Assembly (NCBI GenBank): GCA_036308445.1
Contig: JAXJVS010000122.1
Coordinates: forward strand, 38,457 to 102,456
From: MGBC113645 sp036308445
GTDB taxonomy: Bacteria; Bacillota_I; Bacilli_A; Erysipelotrichales; Coprobacillaceae
DNA: 64,000 nucleotides
Reading direction: 5' to 3'
The translations under genes and the position numbers were made by a program. Under the pieces are notes generated by a model. The model worked only from the letters and a program-made list of their open reading frames with translations, was not told the origin of the DNA and ran no database searches. Below are positions 25,285-34,497 of the stretch, in pieces (positions within the stretch are counted from its first letter, which is position 1; the number at the start of each line of letters is the position of its first letter).

Positions 25285-26115
25285 TTATTTTAGCATATAA
25301 TCCTTATGTGTATAAATATTTTCTTTTACAATATGATCTGCTTTATGAGCTAAACGAAGTTTATCTGCAATCATTGCAATAAACTCGGAATTTGTAGGTT
25401 TGGATTTAACAGCAGATACTGTATATCCAAATATATCATCAATTGCATCTGTATTACCTCTATTCCATGCTACTTCTATAGCATGTCTAATTGCTCTTTC
25501 AACCCTTGAGGATGTCGTGTTATATTTTCGAGCAATATCTGGATATAGAACTTTTGTTACTTGTCCAAGAATATCGATATTATAGTAAGTAGTGAGAATA
25601 GCTGTTCTTAAATACATATAACCTTTTATATGAGCTGGAATACCAACCTCATGTAATATTTCAGTAATTTCATTTTCTATTTTAACTTTCTGATATTTCT
25701 TTAATTCAGTTTCTGGTAAAATCTGATTATTAATTTCTACAGGAGAAGTAATAAACTTCAAAGTATTCATAAAATAATTCATTTCAAAAGGCACTTTAAA
25801 GCAATAATTAACTTCTAATTTTTCTAACATTTGACAAATAACAGGATTAACAAAGTTACTAATACAAATAACATTAGTATAACTTTTTTTATTAAACTCT
25901 CTTAACTTTGTTAAGACTCCAATACCATCAATTTCCGGTAACATTAAATCAATAATTAAAACATCACAAGTTTTTTGATTCAAGTAATTTAAGCAATCAG
26001 TACCATTTTTTGAAACACCTACAACCTGAAATTCTTTAGAGTTTTCCAAATTCAATTTTATAGTTTCAAATAATTCTGAATGTTCCATTGCGATAAACGT
26101 CTTTAATTTATCCAT
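25285..26115 (-). CDS. spo0A: Sporulation master regulator Spo0A with an atypical receiver domain
   Basis: Response regulator that commits the cell to sporulation (276 aa). The C-terminal DNA-binding domain is canonical: SSRVERAIRHAIEVAWNRG, then IFGYTV and KPTNSEFIAMIADKLRL. The receiver domain keeps the phosphorylatable aspartate in LIIDLMLPEIDG (D56), but the acidic pocket ADDN of other Spo0A proteins reads AMEH (residues 9-12), and the KPF lysine position reads VPF. The ATG at 26115 follows GAGG. An earlier in-frame ATG at 26148 would add an unsupported basic stretch. A TATAAT lies at 26150-26155. spoIVB is directly upstream, as in Bacillus and Clostridium. Confidence 0.93.
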   Translation of the reverse strand: MDKLKTFIAMEHSELFETIKLNLENSKEFQVVGVSKNGTDCLNYLNQKTCDVLIIDLMLPEIDGIGVLTKLREFNKKSYTNVICISNFVNPVICQMLEKLEVNYCFKVPFEMNYFMNTLKFITSPVEINNQILPETELKKYQKVKIENEITEILHEVGIPAHIKGYMYLRTAILTTYYNIDILGQVTKVLYPDIARKYNTTSSRVERAIRHAIEVAWNRGNTDAIDDIFGYTVSAVKSKPTNSEFIAMIADKLRLAHKADHIVKENIYTHKDYMLK

Positions 26116-26247
26116 CTTCAATTTCCTCTTTTCCCTATCAGCAATCACAATTATAGTAAAATGTTATTTTTTTACGATACTTTATTTCAAAAAAGTCAGC
26201 AATTCCATTTATTTTTTTCTTTTAAATAAAAAAAAGACATATTTTCC

Positions 26248-26256
26248 CGACAATAT
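26248..26256 (-). promoter_or_regulatory. Possible 0A box upstream of spo0A
   Basis: The minus strand reads TTGTCGGGA, matching TGTCG of the Spo0A heptamer TGTCGAA. It lies about 130 bp before the spo0A start between inverted copies of AGACAT. Autoregulation is suggested but weakly supported. Confidence 0.25.
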
Positions 26257-26280
26257 GCACTATAAAATGTCTACTATTGT

Positions 26281-26307
26281 AGAAAAAGAAGGGGGAGTCC
26301 CCTTCTA
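26281..26307 (-). terminator. Terminator after spoIVB
   Basis: On the minus strand AGAAGGGG-ACTC-CCCCTTCT is a perfect 8-bp, GC-rich stem followed by TTTTC. It separates spoIVB from spo0A. Confidence 0.75.
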
Positions 26308-27303
26308 TTTGTCGTTTTCTAACATCCACTGTATAAATAAGCCATATCCAATTTGACTATTTGAGAGATCGACATGAGTAACACATCCTATTAATTTACC
26401 ATCTTGTACTATAGGTGAACCACTCATACCTTGAACTATTCCATTTGCTGAATTAAGAACTTTTTCGTCTGTTACAGTAAACGTGATCCCTTTTATATCA
26501 CTTTTTGTTTGCTTTTTAACTTCGGTAATTACTATTTCACACTTCTCTATCTTATTGCCTTCTAAAACAGTGTAAAAATATGCTTTACCTTTTTTTATTT
26601 CACTAATTTCAGCTGTTTCAATGAGTTCTTTATCTTCGATTTTTTCTACATTGTAGGATCCATATATACCAAATTGATTATTTCTATCTAATTCACCGAT
26701 TTGAATATCTGATATTTCCGCAATTTTTTCTCCGGGATTTTTAGTTTTACTTTTAACTATACGTACAACTTTAGATTGATATATAGCACCTTTTACTTCA
26801 TCAATATCAACTGATAAAGAGTTGTCATTCATCATATGTCCTAATGCACCAAAACGTTTAGTCGAAGGATTATAATATGTTAAGGTACCAATACCACTAA
26901 TACCATCAATAACATATAATCCTGTAGAAAACTGATTATCCTTGTTTTGCAATTTTAGTTCTTGCTTTTTCGTTTGATTACTACTATTTTTAAAAGTTAA
27001 AATTATTTCTTGTGAGACTGCTGCCCTTTTTTCTATTTCTTTCATTAATTCTGAAATAGTTTTTACTCTTTGCCCATTAATGTGTGTAATCAGATTTCCT
27101 TCATTAAAACCATCAACGGAAGGGTTATATTCTTTATTATTAACCTCTATATTATAAGTACCTGTTATAAGGATACCATTATAATTCAGATCAATACCTA
27201 TAGAATCCCCACCCAAAAGAACTTGCGCTGCATAGACATTTATTTGCGAAAATAAAATGGATATAGAAACAACAAGTGCAATACTTAACTTTTTAAAAAG
27301 CAA
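26305..27303 (-). CDS. spoIVB: SpoIVB peptidase
   Basis: Forespore-secreted serine peptidase that triggers pro-SigK processing by cleaving SpoIVFA (332 aa). A signal peptide spans about residues 1-26 (LFKKLSIALVVSISILF, then YAAQ). A PDZ domain at about 60-105 contains EGNLITHINGQRV. The SpoIVB peptidase domain has its histidine in FGALGHMMND and its serine in GMSGSPIVQDGKLIG. The only in-frame start is TTG at 27303, 10 bp from AGGAGG. An out-of-frame ATG lies 5 bp from the same site. A sigma-G-like promoter precedes the gene. Adjacent recN, spo0A and this gene follow the Bacillus order. Confidence 0.92.
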   Translation of the reverse strand: MLFKKLSIALVVSISILFSQINVYAAQVLLGGDSIGIDLNYNGILITGTYNIEVNNKEYNPSVDGFNEGNLITHINGQRVKTISELMKEIEKRAAVSQEIILTFKNSSNQTKKQELKLQNKDNQFSTGLYVIDGISGIGTLTYYNPSTKRFGALGHMMNDNSLSVDIDEVKGAIYQSKVVRIVKSKTKNPGEKIAEISDIQIGELDRNNQFGIYGSYNVEKIEDKELIETAEISEIKKGKAYFYTVLEGNKIEKCEIVITEVKKQTKSDIKGITFTVTDEKVLNSANGIVQGMSGSPIVQDGKLIGCVTHVDLSNSQIGYGLFIQWMLENDK

Positions 27304-27308
27304 AGCAT
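27285..27308 (-). CDS. Possible 7-codon out-of-frame mini-ORF over the spoIVB start
   Basis: ATG at 27308, at ideal distance from AGGAGG (27314-27319), opens MLCFLKS and then stops. It overlaps the spoIVB TTG start in another frame. It could compete with spoIVB initiation or allow re-initiation. It is a reading of start-site geometry only. Confidence 0.25.
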   Translation of the reverse strand: MLCFLKS

Positions 27309-27339
27309 ATACACCTCCTTGTAATCAAAGATTACATTA

Positions 27340-27369
27340 TAGTATGGTATATATGCTTTTGTTTATACA
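27340..27369 (-). promoter_or_regulatory. Sigma-G-like promoter of spoIVB
   Basis: On the minus strand TGTATA (27364-27369) and CATACTA (27340-27346) are 17 bp apart, close to the forespore sigma-G consensus TGAATA-N17/18-CATACTA. The -35 overlaps the recN stop. A GTAATC-TTT-GATTAC hairpin follows before the ribosome binding site. Confidence 0.6.
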
Positions 27370-29000
27370 TCTAATAATTTTTGTGCATTCTTTCTTGCTT
27401 CATCACTAATATGATCTCCAGACAACATTTTAGCCAATTCTTCTATTCTACCTTCCTTGTCTAATAACCTAATCGATGAAACAGTATTGTTTTCTTCAGT
27501 TTCTTTTTCAATAGCATATTGATATGTAGCACATGCGGCAACTTGTGGTAAATGAGTTATACAGATTACTTGTTTATATTTGCCTAGTTTTCTCATTTTC
27601 TCTCCTATTCCAGATGCAACCTTACCGCTAACACCAGTATCCACTTCATCAAAAATGATTGTATCAATATATGAATTTTTCAAAATAATAGTCTTGATTG
27701 CTAACATAACTCGAGAAATTTCTCCTCCACTAGCAGTTTCATTTAGTGGAGATAAATCCTGTCCTTTATTAGTCGCTATCATCAATGTAACTTGATCTAT
27801 ACCTTCTTTATACATTTCGACTTTTTTAAAATCTACTTTAAAGTTTGCATGAGGTAAATATAAGTCTCTTAGTTCATTGATAACTTTCTCTTCAAATTTT
27901 TTGGCAGTTTCTTTCCTAAAAACACTTATTTGATTTGCTAATTCTAAAGCTATCTTTTTTTCAACTTGAATTTCATTTTTTAATTTTTGTACATATTCAT
28001 CTCGGTGATCAATAATTTCAATTTTAGATAGAATTTCCTTTTTTTTCTTTTGAATATTCGTCATTGAGTAGCCATATTTTCTTTTTAAACGATTGATTTT
28101 AAATAAAGTATCTTGCAATTCATTAAAACGATATTCATCAAAATGAAAGGAATTATATAATTTCATTATTGATTCATAGGTATCTTTTAAATCATAGTAT
28201 TGATTATAAAGATTATCATAATAATCTTCAAAAACTTCATCTTTAATTGTTGAAAGATCATATAATGCATCTTTTAATGAATTTAAACATTGATTTGACA
28301 TGTGATTATCAAATGAGCTTATGATTTCATTTATCTTTTCAAAATTTTCTAAACGATTAAGTTCAATTTCAAACTCTTCAACTTCTTCATCACTAAATTG
28401 CACTTCATCTATTTCATTAATTTGACTAAGATAATATTCAACTTGTTCATCATTTAATTCCTCATTAATAACTTTATCTAACTTTTTTTGTAGCTCATTA
28501 TAATTATTATAATGTGCTATATAATTTTGTTTTAACTCTTGAATACTTGAATCAGCATATTGATCTAATATTCCAATATGTTTTTTTAGAGAAAACAAGG
28601 ATTGTGTCTCAAATTGAGAATGTACATCAACTAAATATGGCATAATTAATTTCAAAGCACTTAAAGATGCATTACGATAGTTAATTTTAATATTACTCTT
28701 TCCATTACTATATATTTCCTTACTAATGACAACTTCATCTTCTACATCTATATGCAAATCTTTACAAGCGTCAATAAATTCTTGATTATTAATTTCAAAA
28801 ATTCCTTCAATAAAAGCTTTTTCAGCTCCTTTTTTTACAAATGAAGCCTGAGTCCTATTTCCTAATAATTGTCCTATAGCATCAATTATTATTGATTTAC
28901 CCGCGCCAGTCTCTCCAGTCAAAGCAGATAAACCATGATGAAAATCAATTTGTACTTCATCAATAATAACAAAAGAAGAAATATATAAACTTCTAAGCAT
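27363..29000 (-). CDS. recN: DNA repair protein RecN
   Basis: SMC-like ATPase of double-strand break repair (545 aa). Walker A GETGAGKSIIIDAIGQLLG lies near residue 30. A long coiled coil spans about 150-370. The ABC signature is TASGGEISRVMLAIK near 427, followed by Walker B TIIFDEVDTGVSG. The order matches RecN exactly. In Bacillus argR lies between tlyA and recN, but here the two genes are 8 bp apart and argR is absent. The start has a GGTGAT ribosome binding site. Confidence 0.95.
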   Translation of the reverse strand: MLRSLYISSFVIIDEVQIDFHHGLSALTGETGAGKSIIIDAIGQLLGNRTQASFVKKGAEKAFIEGIFEINNQEFIDACKDLHIDVEDEVVISKEIYSNGKSNIKINYRNASLSALKLIMPYLVDVHSQFETQSLFSLKKHIGILDQYADSSIQELKQNYIAHYNNYNELQKKLDKVINEELNDEQVEYYLSQINEIDEVQFSDEEVEEFEIELNRLENFEKINEIISSFDNHMSNQCLNSLKDALYDLSTIKDEVFEDYYDNLYNQYYDLKDTYESIMKLYNSFHFDEYRFNELQDTLFKINRLKRKYGYSMTNIQKKKKEILSKIEIIDHRDEYVQKLKNEIQVEKKIALELANQISVFRKETAKKFEEKVINELRDLYLPHANFKVDFKKVEMYKEGIDQVTLMIATNKGQDLSPLNETASGGEISRVMLAIKTIILKNSYIDTIIFDEVDTGVSGKVASGIGEKMRKLGKYKQVICITHLPQVAACATYQYAIEKETEENNTVSSIRLLDKEGRIEELAKMLSGDHISDEARKNAQKLLDV

Positions 29001-29008
29001 ATTATCAC

Positions 29009-29809
29009 CTACCTTTCAAAATGAGTATGAGCTTCTTCAACAACCTGATTAATATCAACTTCTATTATACAATCATCACATTTTTGAAAAAGAGCTAAAA
29101 ATTCTATATTTCCTTCACCACCAGTAATTGGTGAAAAAGTCAATTTTCTTAAATAAAGATGATTTTCTTTGCCATAATTTATTACATTTTCAATAACTCT
29201 TTTATGTACATTTTTATCCTTTACAATTCCGTGTTTACCTACATCTTCTCTTCCAGCTTCAAATTGTGGTTTGATCAAAGCTACAATATAACTATTATCA
29301 CTAATAATTTGAGACAAAGGAGCAAAAATTAATCGTAATGAAATAAAAGAAACATCTATTGTTGCAAAATCCGGTCTAATTTCAAACATATCTTCAGTAG
29401 CATATCTAAAATTAGTATTTTCCATTACCTTTACTTGCGGATGATTTCTAAGTTTCCATGCTAATTGATTAGTACCTACATCTAACGCATATACAAATTT
29501 TACACCATTCATTAGCGCACAATCCGTAAAACCACCTGTAGATGATCCGATATCTAGCATTATTTTCTCATTTATATCTAATTGAAAGAACTCTAATGCT
29601 TTTTCAAGTTTTAAACCACCTCTAGAAACATACTTCAAAGTTTTTCCTTTTATATACAAATTGGAATCAATAGGAATTTTTGTACCAGGTTTATCGATAT
29701 AATCATAATCATCTCTTACGATTCCAGCCATAATTGCTCTTTTTGCTTTTTCTCTAGAATCAAATAATCCCTTTTCTACACAAAGTACATCAATTCTTTC
29801 CTTTTTCAT
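29009..29809 (-). CDS. tlyA: TlyA-family rRNA methyltransferase / hemolysin-like protein
   Basis: A 266-residue protein with an N-terminal S4 RNA-binding domain (RIDVLCVEKGLFDSREKAKR) and an FtsJ-like methyltransferase domain. The SAM motif is LDIGSSTGGFTDCALMNG near residue 87, and the KIRPDFATIDVSFISLR-like region (FEIRPDFATIDVSF) near 148 is motif IV. TlyA of Mycobacterium 2'-O-methylates cytidines in 16S and 23S rRNA, and the Firmicute orthologue YqxC is presumed to act likewise. It overlaps dxs by 20 bp, with AAGGAG before its ATG. Confidence 0.9.
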   Translation of the reverse strand: MKKERIDVLCVEKGLFDSREKAKRAIMAGIVRDDYDYIDKPGTKIPIDSNLYIKGKTLKYVSRGGLKLEKALEFFQLDINEKIMLDIGSSTGGFTDCALMNGVKFVYALDVGTNQLAWKLRNHPQVKVMENTNFRYATEDMFEIRPDFATIDVSFISLRLIFAPLSQIISDNSYIVALIKPQFEAGREDVGKHGIVKDKNVHKRVIENVINYGKENHLYLRKLTFSPITGGEGNIEFLALFQKCDDCIIEVDINQVVEEAHTHFER

Positions 29810-31667
29810 CGAGAATCTCCTTTATTTTTAAATATAAGCTATCTTTATCTAATTTCTTTAGCTTTAATAATTCATTGATTTTTCCATGAGGAACATATGA
29901 ATCATCAAGTCCCATACAATTCATTTCTACGTAATGATGATTCTGATGATAATATTGACTTATCAATGAACCTAATCCACCTGTTAACATATCGGTTTCA
30001 TATATTAAAAGGTATTGATTTTTACTCACCAAATGATTTAACATCTCACAATCAATTGGTTTTATAAATCTAGCATTAATTAAAGAAACAGGGAGCTGTT
30101 TTTCTTCAATAAGATTTTTTGCTAATTCGACTTTATTATCATAAGTAATAACTGTTACGATAGATTGATTGTTTTCTATAACATATTCCCATTTACCTAC
30201 TTCTAATGTTTCTAATGAATGCGTAGCAACCATATCAACTTCTCCTTTAGGAAATCTAATAAGATAAGGATGATCAAAATTACGCATTGCTGTATTGATC
30301 ATTTTCATAGCTTCTAAACCATCTTTCGGAGTCATAATAATAACATTAGGTAATCCAGTAAATAATCCAATATCAAAAACTCCATGATGAGTGTCACCAT
30401 CTTCACCTACCAAACCACTACGGTCAATACCAATCAGACAAGGCAAATCCATTCTAGCAATATCATGATTCAATTGATCATATGCTCTTTGAATAAATGA
30501 AGAGTAAATAGTAAGATACGGTTTCTTTTTCTCCATAGATAAGCCAGCAGTAAAAGTCATTGCGTGTTCTTCTGCAATGCCAACATCAAAACAACGATTA
30601 GGAAATTGTAAGAAACATTGATTTAATTGACTTCCATTAATCATAGCTGGAGTAATTACCACTATATCTTTATCTCTTCTCATTAAAAATTGTATATGAT
30701 CAGAAATTATTTTACTCCAAGATATTTTATTTGTCTTTTCATTTTTAATAATACCAACATGATAATCAAATGGAGATACTCCATGATAAATACCTGACTT
30801 ATCATTTTCAGCATGAAGATATCCTTTTCCTTTTTTCGTATGAACATGTAAAACTACACTATGGTCCATTTCTTTAGCCATTTGTAAAGCGCTTATTAAA
30901 TCATTATAATTATGACCATCTACAGGCCCTATATAATCTACACCAAACTCAGAAAACATACTTTCTGCAAGAACTGTCTTTTTAATAGACTCTTTAATAC
31001 TACGTGTACATTTATAAATCTTTTCTCCTAATTTTGTTTTAGTTAGAATTGAAGCATAGTTATTCTTCGCATTTTTATATTTTGAAGACCTTCTTACTTC
31101 ATTTAAGAAGATACTCAAACCGCCTACATTCTTACCAATGGACATATTATTATCATTCAAAATAATAATAACTTTATTTTTTAAAGATCCCAAATGATTC
31201 AAGGCTTCCAAGGATTCCCCGCTCATTAATGCAGCATCTCCCACTATAGCAATTATTTCATGATTCTGTTGATTTAAATCTCTCGCAATCGCCATGCCAA
31301 CTGCACCAGAAATTGCGGTTGAAGAATGACCAGCTTCCCAATGATCATGAACACTCTCATGTCTTTTTTGAAAACCACTTAAACCATTATATTGTCTTAA
31401 TGAACTGAAATCCTTAGCCCTACCTGTTAATATCTTATGAACATACGCTTGATGACCAACATCAAAGATAAAATAATCCTTAGGAGAATTAAATACATAA
31501 TGCAAAGCTACTGTTAATTCAACAATTCCCAAATTACTAGAAAAATGTCCTCCAGTTTTAGATACATTTTTTATTAAAAAATCTCTTATATCTTCAGAAA
31601 GATTCTCTAATTCTTTAATAGTTAATTTCTTCAAAAAAGAAGGATCTTGAATATTTATTAAATCCAT
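29790..31667 (-). CDS. dxs: 1-deoxy-D-xylulose-5-phosphate synthase (Dxs)
   Basis: Thiamine diphosphate enzyme that starts the MEP isoprenoid pathway from pyruvate and glyceraldehyde 3-phosphate (625 aa). GHQAYVHKILTGR and EAGHSSTAISGAVGMA lie near the N-terminus. GDAALMSGESLEALNHLG with the ThDP-binding NDNNMSIGKNVGG comes next, and GIAEEHAMTFTAGL carries the catalytic glutamate. The following gene region RSGLVGEDGDTHHGVFD is also typical. The start codon directly abuts the ispA stop, with AAGGGTGAG as ribosome binding site. Its pairing with ispA couples isoprenoid precursor supply and chain elongation. Confidence 0.95.
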   Translation of the reverse strand: MDLINIQDPSFLKKLTIKELENLSEDIRDFLIKNVSKTGGHFSSNLGIVELTVALHYVFNSPKDYFIFDVGHQAYVHKILTGRAKDFSSLRQYNGLSGFQKRHESVHDHWEAGHSSTAISGAVGMAIARDLNQQNHEIIAIVGDAALMSGESLEALNHLGSLKNKVIIILNDNNMSIGKNVGGLSIFLNEVRRSSKYKNAKNNYASILTKTKLGEKIYKCTRSIKESIKKTVLAESMFSEFGVDYIGPVDGHNYNDLISALQMAKEMDHSVVLHVHTKKGKGYLHAENDKSGIYHGVSPFDYHVGIIKNEKTNKISWSKIISDHIQFLMRRDKDIVVITPAMINGSQLNQCFLQFPNRCFDVGIAEEHAMTFTAGLSMEKKKPYLTIYSSFIQRAYDQLNHDIARMDLPCLIGIDRSGLVGEDGDTHHGVFDIGLFTGLPNVIIMTPKDGLEAMKMINTAMRNFDHPYLIRFPKGEVDMVATHSLETLEVGKWEYVIENNQSIVTVITYDNKVELAKNLIEEKQLPVSLINARFIKPIDCEMLNHLVSKNQYLLIYETDMLTGGLGSLISQYYHQNHHYVEMNCMGLDDSYVPHGKINELLKLKKLDKDSLYLKIKEILDEKGKN

Positions 31668-32516
31668 TTAACTCACCCTTTTTAATATTTTTTGAAATAA
31701 CTCTAAAATTAATCCATGATTTATTTGCATAGAATATAGATTTTCATAACATTTTTCAAAAAGCCTTTCTACATATTCTTGTGATTTATCGATTCCTAAT
31801 AAAGATACATAAGTAGATTTATTGTTTACTTCATCACTTCCAATGGGCTTACCTAATATGTTTTGATCACCTATTACATCTAAAATATCATCCTGAATTT
31901 GAAAAGCTAAACCTAAATCAAATCCAATACTTCGCCAAATTTCAATATCCTCATTTTTAGCAATATAAGCTCCAATCACAAAACTAACAGCAATCATCTC
32001 TCCAGTTTTATAATGATGAATTTCTTTTAAATCATCTAATGTAGCTTTTCTATTTTCAAAATATAAATCTTGTTGTTGACCATAAATCATACCACCAATA
32101 CCACTAGCATGATATAACTCTCTAATAATATTTAATTTTAATTTATCATCAATATCAACACTTAAAATGACATTAACAGCTTCATTTAATAAGGCATCAC
32201 CAGCTAATATAGCGGTAGCTTCATCAAATTGCTTATGACAAGTCTTTCTTCCTCTTCTTAAATCATCATTATCCATACCTGGTAAATCATCATGAATTAA
32301 AGAATAAGTATGGATCATCTCAATAGCACAAGCAATATCTATATAAGGATGATAATCAATCTGATAACTTCTTAATGTTTGAATCATCATAAGTGGTCTT
32401 AGTCGTTTTCCAGGAGCCAATAATGAATATTTCATTGCTTCTTTAACTTTACCACTTTTGTATTGTTCAACAATCTCTTCTAACCTTTTGTTAACTTCAT
32501 TTATAATATTATTCAT
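31668..32516 (-). CDS. ispA: Polyprenyl (farnesyl/geranyl) diphosphate synthase
   Basis: Short-chain trans-prenyltransferase (282 aa). The first aspartate-rich motif is in HDDLPGMDNDDLRRGRKT near residue 79 (DDxxxxD), and the second is FQIQDDILDVIGD near 208. GKRLRPLM near 35 binds the isopentenyl substrate. Length and context between xseB and dxs match IspA of Bacillus. Chain length of the product cannot be fixed from the sequence, but the residues before the first DDxxxxD motif (YSLIHDDLP) fit farnesyl diphosphate synthases. Confidence 0.93.
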   Translation of the reverse strand: MNNIINEVNKRLEEIVEQYKSGKVKEAMKYSLLAPGKRLRPLMMIQTLRSYQIDYHPYIDIACAIEMIHTYSLIHDDLPGMDNDDLRRGRKTCHKQFDEATAILAGDALLNEAVNVILSVDIDDKLKLNIIRELYHASGIGGMIYGQQQDLYFENRKATLDDLKEIHHYKTGEMIAVSFVIGAYIAKNEDIEIWRSIGFDLGLAFQIQDDILDVIGDQNILGKPIGSDEVNNKSTYVSLLGIDKSQEYVERLFEKCYENLYSMQINHGLILELFQKILKRVS

Positions 32517-32518
32517 AT

Positions 32519-32734
32519 TTATTCCTCACTCAAAAAATCTTTAAGTTGACCATTTTCATATATTTTAGCAACCTTATATTGAATATTCTCCAATTTATGA
32601 TTACAATATTGTGATAGTTCAATACCTTCCTGAAATAAAGCAATGCTTTCTTCTAAAGGAACTTCATTTTTTTCTAATAAACCAACAATTTCCTCTAATC
32701 TTTTTATTGCTTCTTCATACGACTTTTCTTTCAT
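32519..32734 (-). CDS. xseB: Exonuclease VII small subunit (XseB)
   Basis: A 71-residue helical protein that binds XseA in exonuclease VII, which degrades single-stranded DNA. YEEAIKRLEEIVGLLE and VPLEESIALFQEGIELSQYC are the two family helices. The start overlaps the xseA stop (TAATG), which is the usual translational coupling, and the stop lies 2 bp before ispA. Confidence 0.92.
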   Translation of the reverse strand: MKEKSYEEAIKRLEEIVGLLEKNEVPLEESIALFQEGIELSQYCNHKLENIQYKVAKIYENGQLKDFLSEE

Positions 32735-33993
32735 TATCTCACCTGCTTTACTATAGCTTCAATTTCTCCATCAAACATTTTTATACAAATTTCATCATCT
32801 ATATTTATTTGTCCATTTGACTTTATCATTAATCCATCTTTATAGATAAGACTATAACCTCTAGACAATATTTTCAAAGGACTTAAAGCATCCAATTTTT
32901 CAATATTAATATTCAAAAAACTTTTTTTGTTGTTAATATATATCTCTTCACAATGACATAATTTACGAGTTAGATTGTTTAATTCTTGTTTATGATTTTG
33001 TTCAAAGATTTTATACCTATGTATTAAATGATCTTCTAACTGAGAAATCCTTAATAATTGATTTTCAAATAATTGTTCAGGATTAATAAAAAAATATGAT
33101 TTACTTAAACGATCCAATTGCTTTTTTTCATTTTCAATTCTTTTGTCAATACAATGAATTAGCATTTTTTTTAACTGTAAATTATATTGTTTCATTTCTT
33201 TATAATCAGGTGTTGCTAATAAAGCAGCTGCAGTAGGTGTTGCAGCTCTTAAATCACTTACAAAATCACAAATAGTAAAATCAGTTTCATGCCCTACGCC
33301 ACTAATTATAGGTGTTTTTAATTCAAATATTGTTCTAGCTAAAAGCTCTTGATTAAAATTCATCAAGTCTTCTATAGAACCTCCTCCTCTAGCAATAATA
33401 ATAATATCAAAACCTATTCTATCAACCTGTTTTAGTGTTTCAACAATTTGTAAATAGGCATTTTCTCCTTGAACAGGAATAGGAAAAACAACGACCTTCA
33501 CAAAAGGGGCACGCTGGTGAATAGTTCTAACAACATCCCATACTGCAGCTCCTTGTTTAGCAGATAATACAGCTATTTTTGTTGGAATTGCCGGGATTTT
33601 CTTTTTATTTTGTAAGGCAAATAATCCTTCTTTTTCTAACTTATCCTTCAACATTTGATATTGAAGAAATAAATTACCAACACCATCTTGTTGCATCGAA
33701 CGAACATACAATTGGTATTGACCACTTGCCTCATAAACTGAAACTCTTGCTTGAATCAACACTTGCATACCATTTTGTAAATTAAAATTCAAATTCTTAG
33801 CATGAGCAGAAAACATAACGGCCGAAACTCTTGAAGATTCATCTTTCAATGTGAAATAAAGATGACCACTAGGATGTGGTCTATAATTAGAAATTTCACC
33901 TTTAATATATACATCCTGCAATGAAATGTCCTGCATAAATTTTGCCTTAATATATTGATTTAAAGCATGAACACTCACATATCTTTTTTCCAT
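32734..33993 (-). CDS. xseA: Exonuclease VII large subunit (XseA)
   Basis: Catalytic subunit of exonuclease VII (419 aa). The N-terminal OB fold covers about residues 1-100 (VKGEISNYRPHPSGHLYFTLKD). The catalytic domain holds KIAVLSAKQGAAVWDV, DIIIIARGGGSIEDLMNFN and ISGVGHETDFTICDFVSDLRAATPTAAA. A long coiled coil and a C-terminal segment ILSRGYSLIYKDG that meets the XseB helices follow. It directly abuts nusB. In Bacillus folD lies between the two genes, and it is missing here. Confidence 0.95.
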   Translation of the reverse strand: MEKRYVSVHALNQYIKAKFMQDISLQDVYIKGEISNYRPHPSGHLYFTLKDESSRVSAVMFSAHAKNLNFNLQNGMQVLIQARVSVYEASGQYQLYVRSMQQDGVGNLFLQYQMLKDKLEKEGLFALQNKKKIPAIPTKIAVLSAKQGAAVWDVVRTIHQRAPFVKVVVFPIPVQGENAYLQIVETLKQVDRIGFDIIIIARGGGSIEDLMNFNQELLARTIFELKTPIISGVGHETDFTICDFVSDLRAATPTAAALLATPDYKEMKQYNLQLKKMLIHCIDKRIENEKKQLDRLSKSYFFINPEQLFENQLLRISQLEDHLIHRYKIFEQNHKQELNNLTRKLCHCEEIYINNKKSFLNINIEKLDALSPLKILSRGYSLIYKDGLMIKSNGQINIDDEICIKMFDGEIEAIVKQVR

Positions 33994-34397
33994 TATACAA
34001 TCTTATGTAAAACTCCATTTATAAATTTATAAGAATCTTCATCGCAAAACTCTTTTGCATTGATAACAGCTTCATTAATAACAATTTTTTCATCTAAATC
34101 AGACTCTAAAATTTCACATACAGCAATCAACAAAATCGCTTGTTCCATTTTACTAATACGATCAATAGTCCAACCTTTCTTCAAATATTTTTCTATTAAC
34201 ATTCTATAAGATTGATAATTATCAATTGTTGTTTTAACTAACCATTTTGAAAATCTCATTAGATCTTCATCATTTAATAAAACATCATTTTCACTTAAAA
34301 ATCCATATATATCTTCAATTGTATTATCAACCAATAAATGTTGATAAATACCAATAATTGCTTGCTCTCTAGCAATCTGTCTTCTAGATTTTTTCAT
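33993..34397 (-). CDS. nusB: Transcription antitermination factor NusB
   Basis: All-helical protein (134 aa) that with NusE (S10) binds boxA RNA and supports rRNA transcription. The opening KKSRRQIAREQAIIGIYQHL and the C-terminal ILLIAVCEIL, INEAVINAKEFCDEDSYKFINGVL match the family. The ATG at 34397 has GGAGG 8 bp upstream. An ATG at 34412 would place that site inside the coding region. Position between asp23/yqhY and xseA agrees with Firmicute synteny. Confidence 0.92.
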   Translation of the reverse strand: MKKSRRQIAREQAIIGIYQHLLVDNTIEDIYGFLSENDVLLNDEDLMRFSKWLVKTTIDNYQSYRMLIEKYLKKGWTIDRISKMEQAILLIAVCEILESDLDEKIVINEAVINAKEFCDEDSYKFINGVLHKIV

Positions 34398-34464
34398 TTC
34401 ATAAACCTCCATAATTATAATTATTAACTATTTTACCATAAAATATGACAAAAATAAACAACAT

Positions 34465-34497
34465 AAAGAAAGGTAAGAACATTATTGTTCTTACCTA
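34465..34497 (-). terminator. Terminator after the Asp23 gene
   Basis: On the minus strand AGGTAAGAACA-ATAA-TGTTCTTACCT is a perfect 11-bp stem followed by TTCTTT. It overlaps the stop codon. Confidence 0.78.
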
